In this document: in pieces, positions 1-7,484 of the stretch | Layout: each line of letters begins with the position of its first letter | How positions within the stretch are numbered: the first letter of the stretch is position 1 | DNA from: Stieleria maiorica | Lineage (GTDB): Bacteria > Planctomycetota > Planctomycetia > Pirellulales > Pirellulaceae | Reading direction: 5' to 3' | Length of the DNA: 64,000 bases | NCBI RefSeq assembly: GCF_008035925.1 | Contig: NZ_CP036264.1 | Coordinates: 8,745,021 to 8,809,020, forward strand | Translations under genes and position numbers: made by a program | The notes under the pieces: model-generated | Database searches by the model: none | The model's input: only the letters and a program-made list of their open reading frames with translations | Told to the model about the DNA's origin: nothing

Positions 1-1
1 A

Positions 2-499
2 CTCTTAACCAAATTACAGAACGCGTTGCGCGTTGCGATTTCGTCGCACTTCGCTGAACTTACGCGTCAATTTGACGATGTCTGCGGGTACGCCGTTTGT
101 GCTCCAGCAACTTTCGAGCACGTCTTTCCCGCGTACCAATTGACATCGGAGTTGGAGGCCAACGCGCCAGGCTCGGTTGGCCTCGCAACGTACTTCCCAC
201 CGGAATGGCAATCATTTGGAACGATACTTTTTGACGATAGTGTTAATTCGCTGGTGTCGGAGATCGCCAATCGGTGTTGGGGCGACGATAACCTCGAATC
301 AAACATGATATATGACGCAATGCTTGACGTCTTGATCGATCTAAAGCGGGACGGCCTATTCGGTGAACGAGCGATCAACCGTTTTGTTACCATGTGGGAT
401 GTTGGTGGTGACGAATCAATGATCATCGCAGCATCCGAAAAACTGAATTCTCCTGATGTTCACACTTGCGTTCGATCCACATTCGGGCGAAACGCATAG
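2..499 (+). CDS. DUF4303-like protein, 5'-partial, cassette 1
   Basis: The frame is open to the left window edge, so the true start probably lies outside; an in-frame TTG at 26 is only an internal candidate. The visible product is about 165 aa. It resembles the DUF4303 family in layout: an N-terminal helix, a beta strand (GYAVCAPA), a central segment with PPEW, and a C-terminal LKRDGLFGE...FVTMWDVGGDE...KLN pattern. The function of that family is not known to me. No signal peptide or membrane segment is visible. The stop codon lies 6 bp before an attC-like site, so this is the gene of the first, incomplete cassette of the array. DUF4303 assignment is by pattern memory only. Confidence 0.6.
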   Translation, partial: LLTKLQNALRVAISSHFAELTRQFDDVCGYAVCAPATFEHVFPAYQLTSELEANAPGSVGLATYFPPEWQSFGTILFDDSVNSLVSEIANRCWGDDNLESNMIYDAMLDVLIDLKRDGLFGERAINRFVTMWDVGGDESMIIAASEKLNSPDVHTCVRSTFGRNA

Positions 500-504
500 G
501 AATC

Positions 505-597
505 GGCGAACCATGGGATGCAACGGAGCGGCGGTGGTGCGGTTTTTAGTGAGATCAACGTCAACTCCCGCCGCCCGCTGATCCCCGACGTTCGCGC
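505..597 (+). other. attC-like recombination site 1
   Basis: Left core GGCGAAC and right core GTTCGCG (junction G590|T591) are inverted repeats. The inner arms pair as GGGAT-CA-CGG-GCGGCGG against CCGCCGCCCGCTGATCCCC, leaving extra bases only on the left arm, as in integron attC sites. The loop is about 30 nt. Confidence 0.85.
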
Positions 598-1126
598 TGC
601 TAACCGACGCCCGGCAGCGACGGCCCACCTCTTCTCTGTGTCCCTCTGCGACCTCAGTGATTGTTGATTCATCCACGGTTTAATTGGTGCGCCCGAAGTG
701 GAAGATGTGGCAGACGAATGATTGGCAGACGAATAGGAGAGAATCGATCAACGTCGGCAGAACGAGCTGCAATCATTCGTCTGCCATCCATTCGTTTGCC
801 ACATGGCTTGACATCGAAGGAAAGGCCCAGCCTTCTGTGCCTCAAGGTTTTCGATGCATCGGACGGTGTTCCATTGTGTTTGTCAGAAGAGACCAGCCAG
901 CATCCAATGGGGCACGTTCCGAGGCAATCCGACGTCCAAAATGCCGGCCGCAAATTGGGTCACTGGATGCCCCACGGCGACTCCAATCGAGTACATTGGC
1001 CATCAGCGGCGCTGGTTTTCACGGTCGTCGTGGCCGATGCGCGTGAACTAAGTGGTGCACCGCAGTCGGCGAGTCGAGTTTGTTTTTGAGTTCCGGTCGA
1101 TCGCGCCGACGCGGTGACCACTGACG
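591..1126 (+). other. non-coding gene cassette 2
   Basis: The segment runs from one attC cut point to the next (536 bp). I see no convincing gene. It begins with the CTGCTAACCGACGCC motif shared with other non-coding cassettes here. It contains an inverted-repeat element (706-803), and its end (about 960-1040) has the family core ATCGAGTACATTGGC and the TCGTCGTGGCCGAT tail. The middle appears rearranged relative to its relatives at 2147-3089. Confidence 0.6.
706..803. repeat. inverted-repeat element, arms with internal duplication
   Basis: The left arm (706-734) holds GGCAGACGAAT twice. The right arm (775-803) is its near-perfect reverse complement, with one mismatch per motif. The loop is about 40 bp. 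The arrangement is motif-motif-loop-reverse motif-reverse motif, and the element sits inside a non-coding cassette. Confidence 0.8.
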
Positions 1127-1132
1127 TTCGCG
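1041..1132 (+). other. attC-like recombination site 2
   Basis: Left core GTGAAC (1043), right core GTTCGCG (junction 1126|1127). Arms pair as GTGGT-CACCGC-GTCGGCG with GCGCCGACGCGGTGACCAC; extra G and A lie only on the left arm. The site at 3004-3095 is nearly identical. Confidence 0.85.
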
Positions 1133-1557
1133 GCGGTAGACTTGGCTGCGATGGTCCGGCGCCTGTCGTCCATGCTGCTGACGGGTGCGCTCGAATTTGG
1201 CCCACTTGATGTCGTCGAACCTCCGTTTCCTGGGATTCGCTCTTGATGTCACGGTATGACGGGTGCGCGGTCGACTCGGCTGACGAAGACAAGCCGACGC
1301 CTGACGACTTCAATGCTGAAAACCGACGCCTGAAATGCTGACTGGAGATTGGGAGGTTCGAATTTCCCGTGGCGATTCGAATCGAGTACATTGGCAAACC
1401 GCGACGATGTTTCAAGCCGGCGTGCCGACCGGCGCCACGAACCGGGCGATGCACCCCAGCACACTCATTGTTGCGAGACGCAAACTTTTACCCGATTCGG
1501 TCATCACGCTCACGCCATCTCAATCGTAAAGGTCCGTGTGCGAGGTGATCGCTGATG
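1127..1557 (+). repeat. 431-bp non-coding cassette, type A copy 1
   Basis: This complete cassette is bounded by attC cut points. It is nearly identical to 6120-6550: I saw one difference, G at 1293 against A at 6286. It is clearly related to the type B copies at 3090 and 4816. Short reading frames on both strands change by non-synonymous substitutions and frame shifts between types A and B, so I do not regard it as protein-coding. It carries the family core ATCGAGTACATTGGC at about 1381-1395. Confidence 0.85.
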
Positions 1558-1563
1558 TTCGTC
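1437..1563 (+). other. attC-like recombination site 3 (long loop)
   Basis: Left core CGAACC, right core ATGTTC (junction 1557|1558). Arms pair as GCGAT-CACC-GCACAC against GTGTGCGAGGTGATCGC, with extrahelical bases on the left arm. The loop (about 75 nt) is longer than in most sites here and is identical in all four 431-bp cassettes. Confidence 0.85.
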
Positions 1564-1575
1564 CACAGAGATAAG

Positions 1576-2055
1576 ATGACTCCTTCGTACTGCGCGGTCT
1601 GCGGACGCTGTTTTCAAAACCAATACTTCCACATTCAGGAAGGCGGACGGCTCGTGCATTTCTCGGACTTTGATGATTCCGCCGCCAAGCGTGGCTATTG
1701 CCCCGGCGTCGTAGGCGCGGCATGGATTTGCGAAGAACACCTTTCGATTGCTCTTGAATGCATTGACTTACCTGTTGAAACCGCAATCGCCGAACTCCGA
1801 CGACAGATTGGTGTGCAAAGATACTCCGTCACAGAAGGACGTGATGAACCTCATCTGTTTATCGACCGTATCGGCCCGAATCGACCAAAAGTATTCGCGA
1901 TACTCCGTGCTGCAACACAAATGACACCAACTCAAGCGAAAGAGGCAATTGAACACCTCCCCGTGTTTGTCTCAAAGGGATGGCCCGCAGAATTCATGAA
2001 TTGGAAAAAGCAACTCGAAGAATGTGGTGCAACTATGCGAATCGCATGGGATTGA
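1576..2055 (+). CDS. L7/L12 C-terminal-like domain protein with Cys-rich N-terminus, cassette 4
   Basis: The product is 159 aa. The N-terminal half has CxxCxxC near the start (MTPSYCAVCGRC) and later YCPG and CEEH, which suggests a small metal-binding ribbon. Residues about 93-159 follow the ribosomal protein L7/L12 C-terminal pattern: KVFAILRAAT, then an EAK helix (QAKEAIEHLP), then LEECGATMRI. Such domains also occur outside ribosomes. An in-frame ATG at 1555 lies inside the preceding attC, so I chose the internal ATG at 1576; the upstream start cannot be excluded. The stop lies 5 bp before attC 4. No membrane segment is seen. The function is unknown; a nucleic-acid or ribosome-related role is only a guess. 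Confidence 0.75.
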   Translation: MTPSYCAVCGRCFQNQYFHIQEGGRLVHFSDFDDSAAKRGYCPGVVGAAWICEEHLSIALECIDLPVETAIAELRRQIGVQRYSVTEGRDEPHLFIDRIGPNRPKVFAILRAATQMTPTQAKEAIEHLPVFVSKGWPAEFMNWKKQLEECGATMRIAWD

Positions 2056-2060
2056 ACCAG

Positions 2061-2152
2061 GACGAACCATGCGTTGGACGCGGAGCCGCCGATCGCGTCT
2101 TTTTTGAAGTCAACGTTGGTTGGCGGCGGCCCGGTCAACGCCAACGTTCACG
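2061..2152 (+). other. attC-like recombination site 4
   Basis: Left core CGAACC, right core CGTTCAC (junction 2146|2147). Arms pair as GCGTTG-AC-CGG-GCCGCCG against GGCGGCGGCCCGGTCAACGC, with extra G and A on the left arm. It starts 5 bp after the stop of the preceding gene. Confidence 0.85.
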
Positions 2153-2627
2153 CTGCCAAATCGTGCTCGTACTCAGGCGTCAGCCGGTACTCGTACTCGT
2201 ACTCGAAACAGCCGCAAGCAAACCAACGCCATTCGTCGATGCCGCTGATTGGTGCGCTCGAAGTGCGCCCAACTGAATTCATCAGACCTCCGTTCCCCGG
2301 GATTCGCTACTGATGTCATCGTTCGAATGGTGCGCGGTCGACTCGGCCGAAGAAGTCAAACCGACGCCTGTCGATCGAGTGCGAGCACGAGTACCGCGTT
2401 GCTGAGTACGAGTACGATCCAAGACAATCCGACGCCCGAATGTCGGCTGCTGATTGGGGCACTGGATTTCCCTTGGCGATTTCGATCAGTTACATTGGCT
2501 GTCAGCGGCGCTGGCACGTGCTGTCGTCGTGGCCGGACGCGCGAACCATCCGTTGCACACGCAGGCACGGAGTCGGCGTCAACCGAAAACACAATGTCGT
2601 TCGCCGTGCCGCGGTGAACGATGGCCG
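2147..2627 (+). other. non-coding gene cassette 5
   Basis: This 481-bp cassette has no supported gene. It carries the family blocks GTGCGCTCGAA, CATCAGACCTCCGTT, GTCGACTCGGCCGAAGAAG, CCGACGCCTGT, and a variant core GATCAGTTACATTGGC near 2486. A long imperfect inverted repeat built on ACTCGTACTCG brackets part of it (arms about 2162-2206 and 2377-2421). Confidence 0.65.
2162..2421. repeat. imperfect inverted repeat with GTACTC/GAGTAC units
   Basis: The left arm has repeated GTACTCGTACTCG units. The right arm has the matching CGAGTACGAGTAC units with small gaps. The interval between the arms contains the conserved non-coding cassette blocks, so the repeat either invaded in two parts or grew around them. 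Confidence 0.6.
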
Positions 2628-2633
2628 TTCACG
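2539..2633 (+). other. attC-like recombination site 5
   Basis: Left core GCGAACC, right core CGTTCAC (junction 2627|2628). Arms pair as CGTT-CAC-CGC-GGCACGG against CCGTGCCGCGGTGAACG, with extra bases on the left arm. Confidence 0.8.
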
Positions 2634-3089
2634 CTGCTAACCGACGCCTGGCAGCAACGGCACATCGATTCGTGTCATTCGAGTGATTCGTGGACAAATC
2701 TCTTCTGCGCTGTTCGCATCCTTGTCCAACGCCTGACATCCCGGCTGCGACTGGTACGCTCGAATTGCGCCCAGCGGATTTCGTCAGACCTCTGTTTCCT
2801 GAAATTCGCTCCTGACTTCACGGTTCGATAGGTCCGCGGTCGACTCGGCCGAAGAAGACAAACCGACGCCTGTCAAATGCAACGCTGACAACCGACGCCT
2901 GACATGCCGACTGCTGATTGGAATACTGAATTTCCCTTGGCGATTCCGATCGAGTACATTGGCAACCAGCGATGGTGGCACGGGCTGTCGTCGTGGCCGA
3001 TCCGCGTGAACCTAGTGGTGCACCGCAGTCGGCGAGTCGAGTTTGTTTTTGAGTTCCGGTCCATCGCGCCGACGCGGTGACCACCGACG
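2628..3089 (+). other. non-coding gene cassette 6
   Basis: This 462-bp cassette has no supported gene. It gives the least disrupted version of the family outside the 431-bp copies. In order it has GCTGCTAACCGACGCCTGG, CAACGCCTGACATCCCG, GTGCGCTCGAATTG, TTTCCTGAAATTCGCT, GTCGACTCGGCCGAAGAAG, two ACCGACGCCTG motifs, the core GATCGAGTACATTGGC (about 2949-2964) and the TCGTCGTGGCCGATCCGCG tail before attC 6. Confidence 0.65.
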
Positions 3090-3095
3090 TTCGTA
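3004..3095 (+). other. attC-like recombination site 6
   Basis: Left core GTGAACC, right core CGTTCG (junction 3089|3090). The arms have the same sequence as attC 2, pairing GTGGT-CACCGC-GTCGGCG. Confidence 0.85.
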
Positions 3096-3520
3096 GCGGT
3101 AGACGTGGCTGCGATGGTCCGGCGCCTGTCGTCCGTGCTGCTGACGGGGGCGCTCGAATTTGGCCCACTTGATGTCGTCCAACCTCTGTTGCCTAAGATT
3201 CGCTTTTGATGTCACGGTTTGACGGGTGCGCGGTCGATTCGGCTGACGAAGACTAACCAACGCCTGTCGACTTCGATGCTGACGACCGACGCCTGACGTG
3301 CCGACTGGAGATTGGGACACCGGAATTTCCCGCGGCAATTCACATCGAGTACACTGGCAAGCCGCGACGATGCTTCTACCCGGCGTGCCGACCGACGCCA
3401 CGAACCCGGCGATGCACCCCAGCACACTCATTGTTGCGAGACGCAAACTTTTACCCGATTCGGTCATCACGCTCACGCCATCTCAATCGTAAAGGTCCGT
3501 GTGCGAGGTGATCGCTGATG
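3090..3520 (+). repeat. 431-bp non-coding cassette, type B copy 1
   Basis: This cassette is bounded by attC cut points. By eye it is identical to 4816-5246. It differs from type A by scattered substitutions in the first 310 bp, while its attC end (3399-3520) is almost the same as in type A. It holds the core variant ATCGAGTACACTGGC. No coding potential is supported. Confidence 0.85.
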
Positions 3521-3526
3521 TTACCC
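3399..3526 (+). other. attC-like recombination site 7 (long loop)
   Basis: Left core ACGAACCC, right core ATGTTAC (junction 3520|3521). The arms and loop are the same as in attC 3. Confidence 0.85.
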
Positions 3527-3541
3527 GACTGAATTGCATCC

Positions 3542-4228
3542 ATGACGTATCGTGGCACTCAACAGGAATCGCGAAAGCGCTACCTTGCGACTTGCGACGC
3601 CGAGGAGGCGTCGAAATACGACGCATGGGTCAATGCAATGACCTCTGCGGATCACGACGCTTGTGTTGCTGATCTCAATCGCTGCATCGCATTTTTTGAC
3701 GGCATGACTGTTCTCGACGCTGGTAGTGGCACCGGTGCGTTGTGTCTGGCGTTAGTTCGCGTTTCCGGTCTTCGCATCACCGCTCTCGAACCATGCGCAA
3801 CGATGAGCAAGTTGCTTGACTCGAAGCCCGACCTGAAGTGCGTGTCGACCGTTCGGGGCTTCTGCGACCACGCGGATGATCAATCGCACTTCGACGCGGG
3901 GTCTTTCGACATGATTGCCTCGCGGCAACTTGCAAATTGCCTATTCGATCCACTTGCCGCATTTCGAAACTGGCATTTTTGGCTCCGCCCGGGTGGTACA
4001 GTTGTCGTGTTGGACGGTCTTTTTGACCGCCATGACTGGTCTGGCAGATGGGACGGCCTTGTGGACACGCTTCCACTCGCTGCTTGCCGAACTACTGCGA
4101 CTGTTCCATACTTGCTCGAACAAATCGGTTTCCGCATCGACTTTGTGGGACTGATGGACCACACGAACGCTTTGCCCTCGACGCGTACGCAGCGTTTCAT
4201 GGTTGCGGCTACCAAACCGAACGGGTAA
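3542..4228 (+). CDS. SAM-dependent class I methyltransferase, cassette 8
   Basis: The product is 228 aa. Motif I of the Rossmann-fold methyltransferases is clear at about residues 55-66 (TVLDAGSGTGAL). Then come a post-I acidic strand (ITALEP), a motif II-like acidic segment (FDMIASRQ) and a post-II LRPGGTVVVLD strand that fits motif III. The C-terminal part carries the usual cap region. The substrate cannot be told. It starts 22 bp after the attC 7 cut point, and its stop overlaps the left core of attC 8 (the TAA is part of GGTAACC). So the gene fills a complete cassette of 786 bp. No signal peptide or membrane segment is seen. Confidence 0.85.
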   Translation: MTYRGTQQESRKRYLATCDAEEASKYDAWVNAMTSADHDACVADLNRCIAFFDGMTVLDAGSGTGALCLALVRVSGLRITALEPCATMSKLLDSKPDLKCVSTVRGFCDHADDQSHFDAGSFDMIASRQLANCLFDPLAAFRNWHFWLRPGGTVVVLDGLFDRHDWSGRWDGLVDTLPLAACRTTATVPYLLEQIGFRIDFVGLMDHTNALPSTRTQRFMVAATKPNG

Positions 4229-4312
4229 CCACCGGTTGCAACGGAGGCCGCGATCCAAGTCCAACGAAGTGGTGAGTCATTCGCGCGGCCCCGCTGAACC
4301 CTATCGTTCGCC
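4223..4312 (+). other. attC-like recombination site 8
   Basis: Left core GGTAACC, right core CGTTCGCC (junction 4306|4307). Arms pair as GGTT-CA-CGG-GGCCGCG against CGCGGCCCCGCTGAACC. Confidence 0.8.
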
Positions 4313-4345
4313 GACAGGTGTTGACTCAAGCCTTACACGGATGCA

Positions 4346-4654
4346 TTGAACTTGGAACGCAAACGCATCATCTACATTGATGTTGACGACACGCTAATTC
4401 GAACGTTTGGAGCCAAGCAAATTCCGATGACGTCGTGTGTGGAGTATGTCCGCAGAATGCATGCCGATGGACACCAACTTTATTGCTGGAGTCGCGGTGG
4501 GGCGGAGTATTCGCGTGGCGTTGCAGATTCTCTTGGCATTACTGAGTGCTTTTTGGCGTTCCTCCCGAAACCCGAAGTTGTGCTTGACGACCTTGGTGCA
4601 GACCTATTGGACTACTGCGAGTTCATCCTTCCTTCGAATGCATCGAATCACTGA
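4346..4654 (+). CDS. small HAD-like protein, cassette 9
   Basis: The product is 102 aa if it starts at TTG 4346; a second TTG lies at 4352. Motif I of the haloacid dehalogenase superfamily is present near the N-terminus (IIYIDVDDTLIRT, Asp-x-Asp-x-Thr pattern). YCWSRGG fits motif II (Ser after a hydrophobic strand). A later LDDLGADLLDY segment could supply motif IV acidic residues. The length suits a minimal HAD fold without a large cap. It could be a small phosphatase or phosphotransferase; the substrate is unknown. It sits 39 bp into its cassette. Confidence 0.7.
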   Translation: MNLERKRIIYIDVDDTLIRTFGAKQIPMTSCVEYVRRMHADGHQLYCWSRGGAEYSRGVADSLGITECFLAFLPKPEVVLDDLGADLLDYCEFILPSNASNH

Positions 4655-4675
4655 CGCGCGGATTGAGGGGACGGT

Positions 4676-4777
4676 ATGATTGTCGATAGCTTGTTGACTG
4701 AAACGCACGCGATGTCTCGGCTCGGAAATGCGGCGAACCAGGTGATGAACGGGAGTTGCGGACTCCATCTTTCCTGA
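4676..4777 (+). CDS. possible 33-aa ORF running into attC 9
   Basis: A GAGGGGA purine stretch lies 5 bp before ATG 4676. The frame encodes 33 aa with no recognisable domain and ends inside attC 9. It may be a second small gene of the cassette or a decayed remnant. Evidence is only the ribosome-binding-like sequence. Confidence 0.2.
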   Translation: MIVDSLLTETHAMSRLGNAANQVMNGSCGLHLS

Positions 4778-4821
4778 GTTCACATCGTCTGGCCGCAACC
4801 CCGTTATCACTATCGTTCGTA
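4731..4821 (+). other. attC-like recombination site 9
   Basis: Left core GCGAACC, right core CGTTCG (junction 4815|4816). Arms pair as GTGAT-AACGGG-GTTGCGG against CCGCAACCCCGTTATCAC. Confidence 0.8.
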
Positions 4822-5246
4822 GCGGTAGACGTGGCTGCGATGGTCCGGCGCCTGTCGTCCGTGCTGCTGACGGGGGCGCTCGAATTTGGCCCACTTGATG
4901 TCGTCCAACCTCTGTTGCCTAAGATTCGCTTTTGATGTCACGGTTTGACGGGTGCGCGGTCGATTCGGCTGACGAAGACTAACCAACGCCTGTCGACTTC
5001 GATGCTGACGACCGACGCCTGACGTGCCGACTGGAGATTGGGACACCGGAATTTCCCGCGGCAATTCACATCGAGTACACTGGCAAGCCGCGACGATGCT
5101 TCTACCCGGCGTGCCGACCGACGCCACGAACCCGGCGATGCACCCCAGCACACTCATTGTTGCGAGACGCAAACTTTTACCCGATTCGGTCATCACGCTC
5201 ACGCCATCTCAATCGTAAAGGTCCGTGTGCGAGGTGATCGCTGATG
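4816..5246 (+). repeat. 431-bp non-coding cassette, type B copy 2
   Basis: By eye this is an identical copy of 3090-3520. It separates the HAD cassette from the TPR cassette. Identity across the non-coding part implies recent duplication or cassette movement. Confidence 0.85.
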
Positions 5247-5252
5247 TTCGTT
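5125..5252 (+). other. attC-like recombination site 10 (long loop)
   Basis: Left core ACGAACCC, right core ATGTTCG (junction 5246|5247). The sequence is as in attC 3 and attC 7. Confidence 0.85.
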
Positions 5253-5361
5253 GGACTTCGTAATCGATTCCAGCGAATGGTACCCGATCGTCCATTGATT
5301 TGCTCGTTGACTTTTGAGTACGGTTTGTGGTGGTCTCGAACCACTCTTCGCGGGGAATGTC

Positions 5362-6033
5362 ATGGATCGATCAGGTTTTCGCTCAATCTCAGTCCCGGGA
5401 TTTGTTGCATTCTGTCTTGCCGTGAGCTCGGCAACGGTAGATGCACAAGAAAGCCAGCATTTCGACGATCCTCGCGGTCAGTTGAAGCACGCAAGGGAAT
5501 TGTTCGATAAAGGCAAACACATTGCCGCAATTGATGTTGTAAATGATGTTATTGACCATCATCCATCCGTAGCAGAAGCCTACGCCACTCGCGGCAGTTT
5601 GCGACAACAAGCCAAGAAACATGAGGAAGCCGTCGAAGACCTCTCGAAAGCAATTTTCCTTGGAATGTCACGTAGCGAGATATACGTGACGAGGGCTATT
5701 TCGAAAACCGAATTGGGTGATTTTACCGGAGCAATTGCGGATTGTTCAACGGGAATCAACCTTACCAGCGATTCGAGTTTTGCATACGCTATCCGTGGCT
5801 TCGTACGATTAAGGCAGCACGAGTACAAGCGGGCAACTGCCGATGCGGAGATGGCCATAATACTGGACGACAAGTGCGAGATGGCATATCTGTGTCGGGC
5901 AATCTGTAGACTGAAGGAAGGTGACGATGTCGGTGCGGCTGAGGACTTCCGGAAACACAAAAATCTAGAAACCGAATCTCGTGGTAATGATGGTTACCGA
6001 GCATACGATGGACAGCCGTTCCCAGCGAAATAG
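5362..6033 (+). CDS. secreted TPR-repeat protein, cassette 11
   Basis: The product is 223 aa from ATG 5362, which has GGGGAA 6 bp upstream; a TTG 48 bp further upstream is a weaker start. Residues about 8-27 form a signal peptide (VPGFVAFCLAVSSA, likely cleaved after VDA). The rest is tetratricopeptide repeats: recurring AxxxRGxLRxxxxxxxxAxxDxxxAI patterns, about four units. A scaffold role in protein binding outside the cytoplasm is the likely function. The stop lies 1 bp before attC 11. The frame is more AT-rich than the core genes to the right. Confidence 0.8.
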   Translation: MDRSGFRSISVPGFVAFCLAVSSATVDAQESQHFDDPRGQLKHARELFDKGKHIAAIDVVNDVIDHHPSVAEAYATRGSLRQQAKKHEEAVEDLSKAIFLGMSRSEIYVTRAISKTELGDFTGAIADCSTGINLTSDSSFAYAIRGFVRLRQHEYKRATADAEMAIILDDKCEMAYLCRAICRLKEGDDVGAAEDFRKHKNLETESRGNDGYRAYDGQPFPAK

Positions 6034-6034
6034 C

Positions 6035-6125
6035 CAACGAACCATGGCATGAACCGAAGACGCGGAGTCAAGTTTTTTGAAGTGGTGAGACGTTCGCCGC
6101 GTCTCGGATATGCCCGATGTTCGCG
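6035..6125 (+). other. attC-like recombination site 11
   Basis: Left core ACGAACC, right core TGTTCGC (junction 6119|6120). Arms pair as GCAT-CCGA-GACGCGG against CCGCGTCTCGGATATGC, with an extra A on the left arm. Confidence 0.85.
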
Positions 6126-6550
6126 GCGGTAGACTTGGCTGCGATGGTCCGGCGCCTGTCGTCCATGCTGCTGACGGGTGCGCTCGAATTTGGCCCACTT
6201 GATGTCGTCGAACCTCCGTTTCCTGGGATTCGCTCTTGATGTCACGGTATGACGGGTGCGCGGTCGACTCGGCTGACGAAGACAAACCGACGCCTGACGA
6301 CTTCAATGCTGAAAACCGACGCCTGAAATGCTGACTGGAGATTGGGAGGTTCGAATTTCCCGTGGCGATTCGAATCGAGTACATTGGCAAACCGCGACGA
6401 TGTTTCAAGCCGGCGTGCCGACCGGCGCCACGAACCGGGCGATGCACCCCAGCACACTCATTGTTGCGAGACGCAAACTTTTACCCGATTCGGTCATCAC
6501 GCTCACGCCATCTCAATCGTAAAGGTCCGTGTGCGAGGTGATCGCTGATG
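6120..6550 (+). repeat. 431-bp non-coding cassette, type A copy 2
   Basis: This cassette differs from 1127-1557 by a single base as far as I can see (offset 4993 throughout). It is bounded by attC cut points and has no supported gene. Confidence 0.85.
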
Positions 6551-6556
6551 TTGGGC
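6429..6556 (+). other. attC-like recombination site 12 (long loop)
   Basis: Left core ACGAACC, right core ATGTTGGGC (junction 6550|6551). The right core GTTGGGC fits the GTTRRRY rule exactly. Arms are as in attC 3. Confidence 0.85.
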
Positions 6557-6622
6557 GGCGCGAGTTTGCTGATGAATCGGTAAAGAAATCAACTGGTAAC
6601 AAACTAAGGACCTGAATACGTC

Positions 6623-6880
6623 ATGCTGGACCTCCTAAAGCATGTCGATGATTGCGGGGCGACAACGCACCTCAGGTTCAAGCAGGATCGTTGCAGGATT
6701 GCAACTCCGATTAACTCCGCTACATGCGGCGACACCCTCGCGCCGCCCAACAACGCGTTGCAGTGGACGTGCTCGTTGGCCGCGTGGTTGCGAGATGTGC
6801 TAGAATCACGTTCTAGTGGTGAATCAAAGAGGCTTGGCACTTCGCCGCACGCCACTGAACGCTCCCGTTATGCCGCGTAG
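6623..6880 (+). CDS. doubtful small ORF of cassette 13
   Basis: An 85-aa frame starts 72 bp into the cassette but its second half is the attC itself, and the stop lies beyond the cut point. The phrase NNALQW is simply the translation of a typical attC left arm. I do not recognise the N-terminal 40 residues. This may be a decayed cassette gene or no gene. Confidence 0.25.
   Translation: MLDLLKHVDDCGATTHLRFKQDRCRIATPINSATCGDTLAPPNNALQWTCSLAAWLRDVLESRSSGESKRLGTSPHATERSRYAA
6745..6873 (+). other. attC-like recombination site 13
   Basis: Left core CCCAACA, right core CGTTATGC (junction 6867|6868). Arms pair as GCGTT-CAGTGG-CGTGC against GCACGCCACTGAACGC. The loop is long (about 75 nt). Confidence 0.8.
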
Positions 6881-6894
6881 GTGATGTTCACACC

Positions 6895-7401
6895 GTGCAG
6901 ACTTCAATCCGTGAATTGCTGATTCTTCCGGTCATGGCGATCGCTGCTGTCCCGTGTGTGACAATTGTCGACGCGATCGGGCTCTGCTTTTCGCCGGAGT
7001 GGATGATAGACGGCACACTTCGCCGAACCTGGATCGAAGCCGGTCTTCCGGTCTCGATCGCGACCGGTCAGATCTCCTTCTTCTCACTGCAGCTACCCGG
7101 GATCATTTTAATGACGGCGCTCGCAGGCGGTGCGTTTTGTATTCGCGCGCGGGTCGCGGACCTTGCGGTCGCAATGCTCTTCATCTCCATCCCATTTGTG
7201 GACGCCATCGGTTTCGGAATCTCCTACCTGCGGACTCAAGTCGTGACTGCATTGACGATTGGCCTGGTTCTTGTTTTGTACTTCGTGCTTCGTCGCTTCG
7301 TTCCGGTCAAAAATGACCCACCGACCGACTGGCGATTGACTTATGGCTTGCTTGGATCGTTCACCTTGGTATGCAGCATACTGTATGCTGAATGCTCATA
7401 A
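6895..7401 (+). CDS. integral membrane protein of unknown function, cassette 14
   Basis: The product is 168 aa from GTG 6895. There are four or five hydrophobic segments: about residues 7-27, 60-80, 88-108, 112-132 and 150-165. I do not recognise the family. The stop TAA at 7399 is embedded in the left core of an attC (CATAACATTG), which is then interrupted by a group II intron remnant. The gene is therefore complete, but its cassette is disrupted. A weak start signal leaves the N-terminus uncertain. Confidence 0.65.
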   Translation: MQTSIRELLILPVMAIAAVPCVTIVDAIGLCFSPEWMIDGTLRRTWIEAGLPVSIATGQISFFSLQLPGIILMTALAGGAFCIRARVADLAVAMLFISIPFVDAIGFGISYLRTQVVTALTIGLVLVLYFVLRRFVPVKNDPPTDWRLTYGLLGSFTLVCSILYAECS

Positions 7402-7409
7402 CATTGCCG

Positions 7410-7484
7410 ATCGGGATAGGGACCCGGATTGCTCCGGGTTCCCTCCCACACCACCTAGCATGCGGGTCCGCACTAGGCGGTTCG
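7410..7484 (-). ncRNA. intron domain V and VI hairpins
   Basis: On the minus strand 7482-7449 folds as ACC-CCTAG-GCGG / CCGC-CTAGG-GGT with small bulges, matching a domain V of about 34 nt. Immediately after, 7443-7419 forms GGGAACCCGGA...TCCGGGTCCC, a domain VI-like stem. Domain V overlaps the end of the maturase frame. Confidence 0.55.

Noticed and set aside
1381..1400. The ATCGAGTACATTGGC core as a standard sigma70 promoter
   Set aside because: TTGGCG and TACATT in the better copies are only about 12 bp apart, so no normal -35/-10 pair can be assigned; kept only as a conserved motif.
960..1454. Antisense reading frames over the non-coding cassettes that look alike between copies
   Set aside because: They shift frame between types A and B and change by non-synonymous substitutions; similarity only reflects the DNA repeat, and they cross the attC.
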